DNA of 32,274 nucleotides, from contig JAFGIY010000032.1 of assembly GCA_016929335.1 (NCBI GenBank), positions 1 to 32,274 of the forward strand, in the 5' to 3' direction. Both the position numbers and the translations under genes were made by a program. The notes beneath the pieces were generated by a model, which ran no database searches, had not been told where the DNA came from, and saw only the letters and a list, made by a program, of their open reading frames with translations. The stretch's first letter is position 1; the number at the start of each line of letters is the position of its first letter. Shown in pieces: positions 30,578 through 32,274 of this stretch. Source of the stretch: Acidobacteriota bacterium (GTDB lineage: Bacteria > Acidobacteriota > UBA6911).

Positions 30578-32274
30578 TCATTCATCTGTTTTAATCAGCC
30601 CCATAAGCCAGCTTAAATGCTTCGGGGTGAAACGGATAATCTTGTCCTCATTACATAAGCGAATACTTAGACCTGTTTCCTCAATTGCTTGGCCCCCCGC
30701 TTGCATCAATTCCGGAAGGCTATCAGCCTCCACTGCACCATATAAAAACTTAGCGGCACAAGTCGCGCATAGGCAGAGAACATTACCGGGATTATCAACC
30801 CATCTGGCAAGGGTATAAGAAACGAGATAGACACCTTCATAATAGGGCTCACCATCCCTCTTGAAGAATGTTGAATTGCAAATTTGGCATCGTCCGCCAT
30901 ATTCCTCTTTGAGAAAGATGCGGACATAGTTGTCTTTATCTTCCCAAGCCTTCCTCGAAACAAGATGCGCGCGCAACTCAGGATGAGGCTCATTCCTTCG
31001 GCTTTCCTCAATATCCTCACTGATGAGCTTTTGGTAACGTTCTTTATTGGTCGGCGGGGCAGAAGCGACTGGATTTGGATCGGGATTATTGATTTGAGGA
31101 CGTTTAAATATTTCCATGAATTCAGGCATGTATTTGACTTCTTCGGAGGGCTTGTCAGGACGATTCTCCGATCTTGACTGGATTCTACGAACAACGTCCC
31201 TGAATTTTGCGAATTCCTGTGGATGCGCTTTTATTAACTCAATATCACTCGCATCTACCCCTACCGCAGCAGCAAGGTTGGTTATTGGGCTTTGTTTCAT
31301 GCCGAATGTACCAGCCAATAATTCATCCTTTTCGAACTCATCAGGCAGATCATTCAAGGCCAATTCGCTTGGCTTGAAAAATCCTCCGCCTTTCTTTGGC
31401 AGCCATTCCAGATCACGAAGCATTTCGCCTGTTTTTGACCACCTCTCCGTCCTATTGGCACCTTCGTAAGTCTGACGATTTGAAGTTTCAACTTTGCCTC
31501 GTATTAAGTATTGATTTTGTGGCAGAACTTCATTCCAAATGAATTGCGACTTCTCTATCGTTGGATGTTTCAGGGCAAAATCCAATCCGTGAATCTCGCA
31601 ATCCGGGTCAAAACCGCCAATTCCTCGCCGATGATGTCCCCAATTAGAGCAAAGAACTATATAGCCATCGCTATTAGGTTTTTTACATTGTATACGAACC
31701 ATTGATAAAACACCGATTTTGGATAATTCCTTTTGCTCCTCTTTGGTATAGCAATCATCCAAGAGCCAGGCTTCCGGATTATCCCTGTAAAAAAGCCGGA
31801 TATTGTTATTGTCTGCATAAATTTTCTCTGGCTGCAGATACTTTTTCTCTTGTGTCGTAATGTTTACGCTGCGAAGTATGGGAGTGTTTTTGAGTTTCCG
31901 TATCAGGTTTTCACGGTCTTGCTTCGAGTCCGTTGCTAATGCCCGAAGAATCTTATGAATATCTTTGCGATGCTGATCGAGCGATTCAATGCTAGTAAAA
32001 GTGCCTGAAGTATAATGAGGGAGCACTGATTCGATCACATCGGCGACAATATCTGGCTCGCGCAAGCCAAATTCTCGCAAAAACTTCAATACCTTTTCAT
32101 CTGCAAGAACCTCTCGCTTAACCGTTGGAAATGAAGAATCATCCCTTGCAGGAAGATATGCCCGAGGTGTCAAGCCATCTATTCGAAATGGCGAAACATG
32201 CCTCCCGTCCTGGAGACGGATGAAGGGTTTTAGTTTCAGCTGTTGCCACAAATCGCGCTGGTTTCCCAAAAAGG
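30578..32274 (-). CDS. Sacsin/HSP90-like large protein with C-terminal HNH-like zinc motif, C-terminal part (runs off right edge)
   Basis: The reading frame is open to the right end of the window, so at least the N-terminus is missing. The visible 560-odd residues contain SKTGEMLRDLEWLPKKGGGF and KPSELALNDLPDEFEKDELL, a segment I associate with sacsin-N-terminal-ATPase proteins. The missing part would then hold a GHKL (HSP90-type) ATPase. The C-terminus has a zinc pattern, GGRCQICNS...NVLCLCATCAAKF (CxxC, then CxxC about 40 residues later), in an HNH-like context. The histidines expected in an active HNH site are absent (VYLVSYTLARWVDNPGN). So it is probably a structural or degenerate HNH fold, and ATP-dependent regulation of the partner nuclease and helicase is inference. 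Confidence 0.7.
   Translation of the reverse strand, partial: FLGNQRDLWQQLKLKPFIRLQDGRHVSPFRIDGLTPRAYLPARDDSSFPTVKREVLADEKVLKFLREFGLREPDIVADVIESVLPHYTSGTFTSIESLDQHRKDIHKILRALATDSKQDRENLIRKLKNTPILRSVNITTQEKKYLQPEKIYADNNNIRLFYRDNPEAWLLDDCYTKEEQKELSKIGVLSMVRIQCKKPNSDGYIVLCSNWGHHRRGIGGFDPDCEIHGLDFALKHPTIEKSQFIWNEVLPQNQYLIRGKVETSNRQTYEGANRTERWSKTGEMLRDLEWLPKKGGGFFKPSELALNDLPDEFEKDELLAGTFGMKQSPITNLAAAVGVDASDIELIKAHPQEFAKFRDVVRRIQSRSENRPDKPSEEVKYMPEFMEIFKRPQINNPDPNPVASAPPTNKERYQKLISEDIEESRRNEPHPELRAHLVSRKAWEDKDNYVRIFLKEEYGGRCQICNSTFFKRDGEPYYEGVYLVSYTLARWVDNPGNVLCLCATCAAKFLYGAVEADSLPELMQAGGQAIEETGLSIRLCNEDKIIRFTPKHLSWLMGLIKTDE

Noticed and set aside
30387..30818. 143-codon rightward open frame in the gap before DUF6361
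   Set aside because: More than half lies antisense to the zinc-motif end of the sacsin-like gene. The composition is unremarkable and no Shine-Dalgarno was seen.
1..32274. CRISPR array, tRNA, rRNA, transposase or integrase
   Set aside because: I looked for regularly spaced identical repeats with unique spacers, tRNA-like cloverleaf ends and DDE or tyrosine/serine recombinase motifs and saw none. The only regular repeats are the 11-bp iterons and the coding repeats.
23893..32274. Calling the right-hand cluster DISARM
   Set aside because: The helicase and PLD partners fit in broad terms, but no DrmB/DUF1998 gene or methyltransferase is visible, and DUF6361 and a sacsin-like protein are not core DISARM components as I know them.

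Overview
The window looks like most of a conjugative element (plasmid or integrative conjugative element) from a two-membrane, Gram-negative-type bacterium, followed by a multi-gene cluster typical of a defence island. The diderm inference rests on a full VirB-type envelope machine with VirB8, VirB9 and VirB10, on Sec signal peptides, and on a membrane-spanning zinc-finger anti-sigma factor. I cannot name the species, and nothing in the window is a chromosomal housekeeping gene or an RNA gene.

Layout. (1) 1-359: the start of a leftward GbsR/MarR-type repressor gene with a strong promoter and an 18-bp palindromic operator. (2) 360-677: about 300 bp without a convincing gene but with three hairpins. 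(3) 678-22066: one leftward array of about 23 genes, many overlapping or translationally coupled. In transcription order it reads orf118, a 35-residue membrane peptide, virB2, virB3, virB4, virB5, virB6, virB8, virB9, virB10, a secreted protein, virB11, a helical protein, a secreted protein, a RepB-type primase, a protein of five DUF5710-like repeats, a MOBF (TrwC-type) relaxase-helicase and orf117. Then comes a 244-bp non-coding site, followed by a small HTH protein, a ParA ATPase, a membrane coiled-coil protein, the VirD4/TrwB coupling protein, an acidic 39-residue peptide and ArdC. (4) 22067-22171: a divergent regulatory region. (5) 22172-23868, rightward: an ECF-like sigma factor and its overlapping membrane anti-sigma partner. 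(6) 23893-32274, leftward: a sacsin-like protein with a C-terminal HNH-like zinc motif (running off the right edge), DUF6361, a PLD-fold nuclease and a large SF2/SNF2-like helicase.

How it works together. The VirB2-VirB11 proteins build the mating channel. The relaxase, coupling protein, primase and ArdC process, deliver and protect the transferred strand. The HTH-ParA-membrane protein trio beside 11-bp-phased iterons resembles the stbABC/oriT neighbourhood of plasmid R388. The sigma/anti-sigma pair is placed to control the transfer operon. The four-gene cluster at the right is probably cargo that defends the host or the element. Its combination of HSP90-like ATPase, DUF6361, PLD and helicase, without a methyltransferase, is the best candidate for an under-described system.
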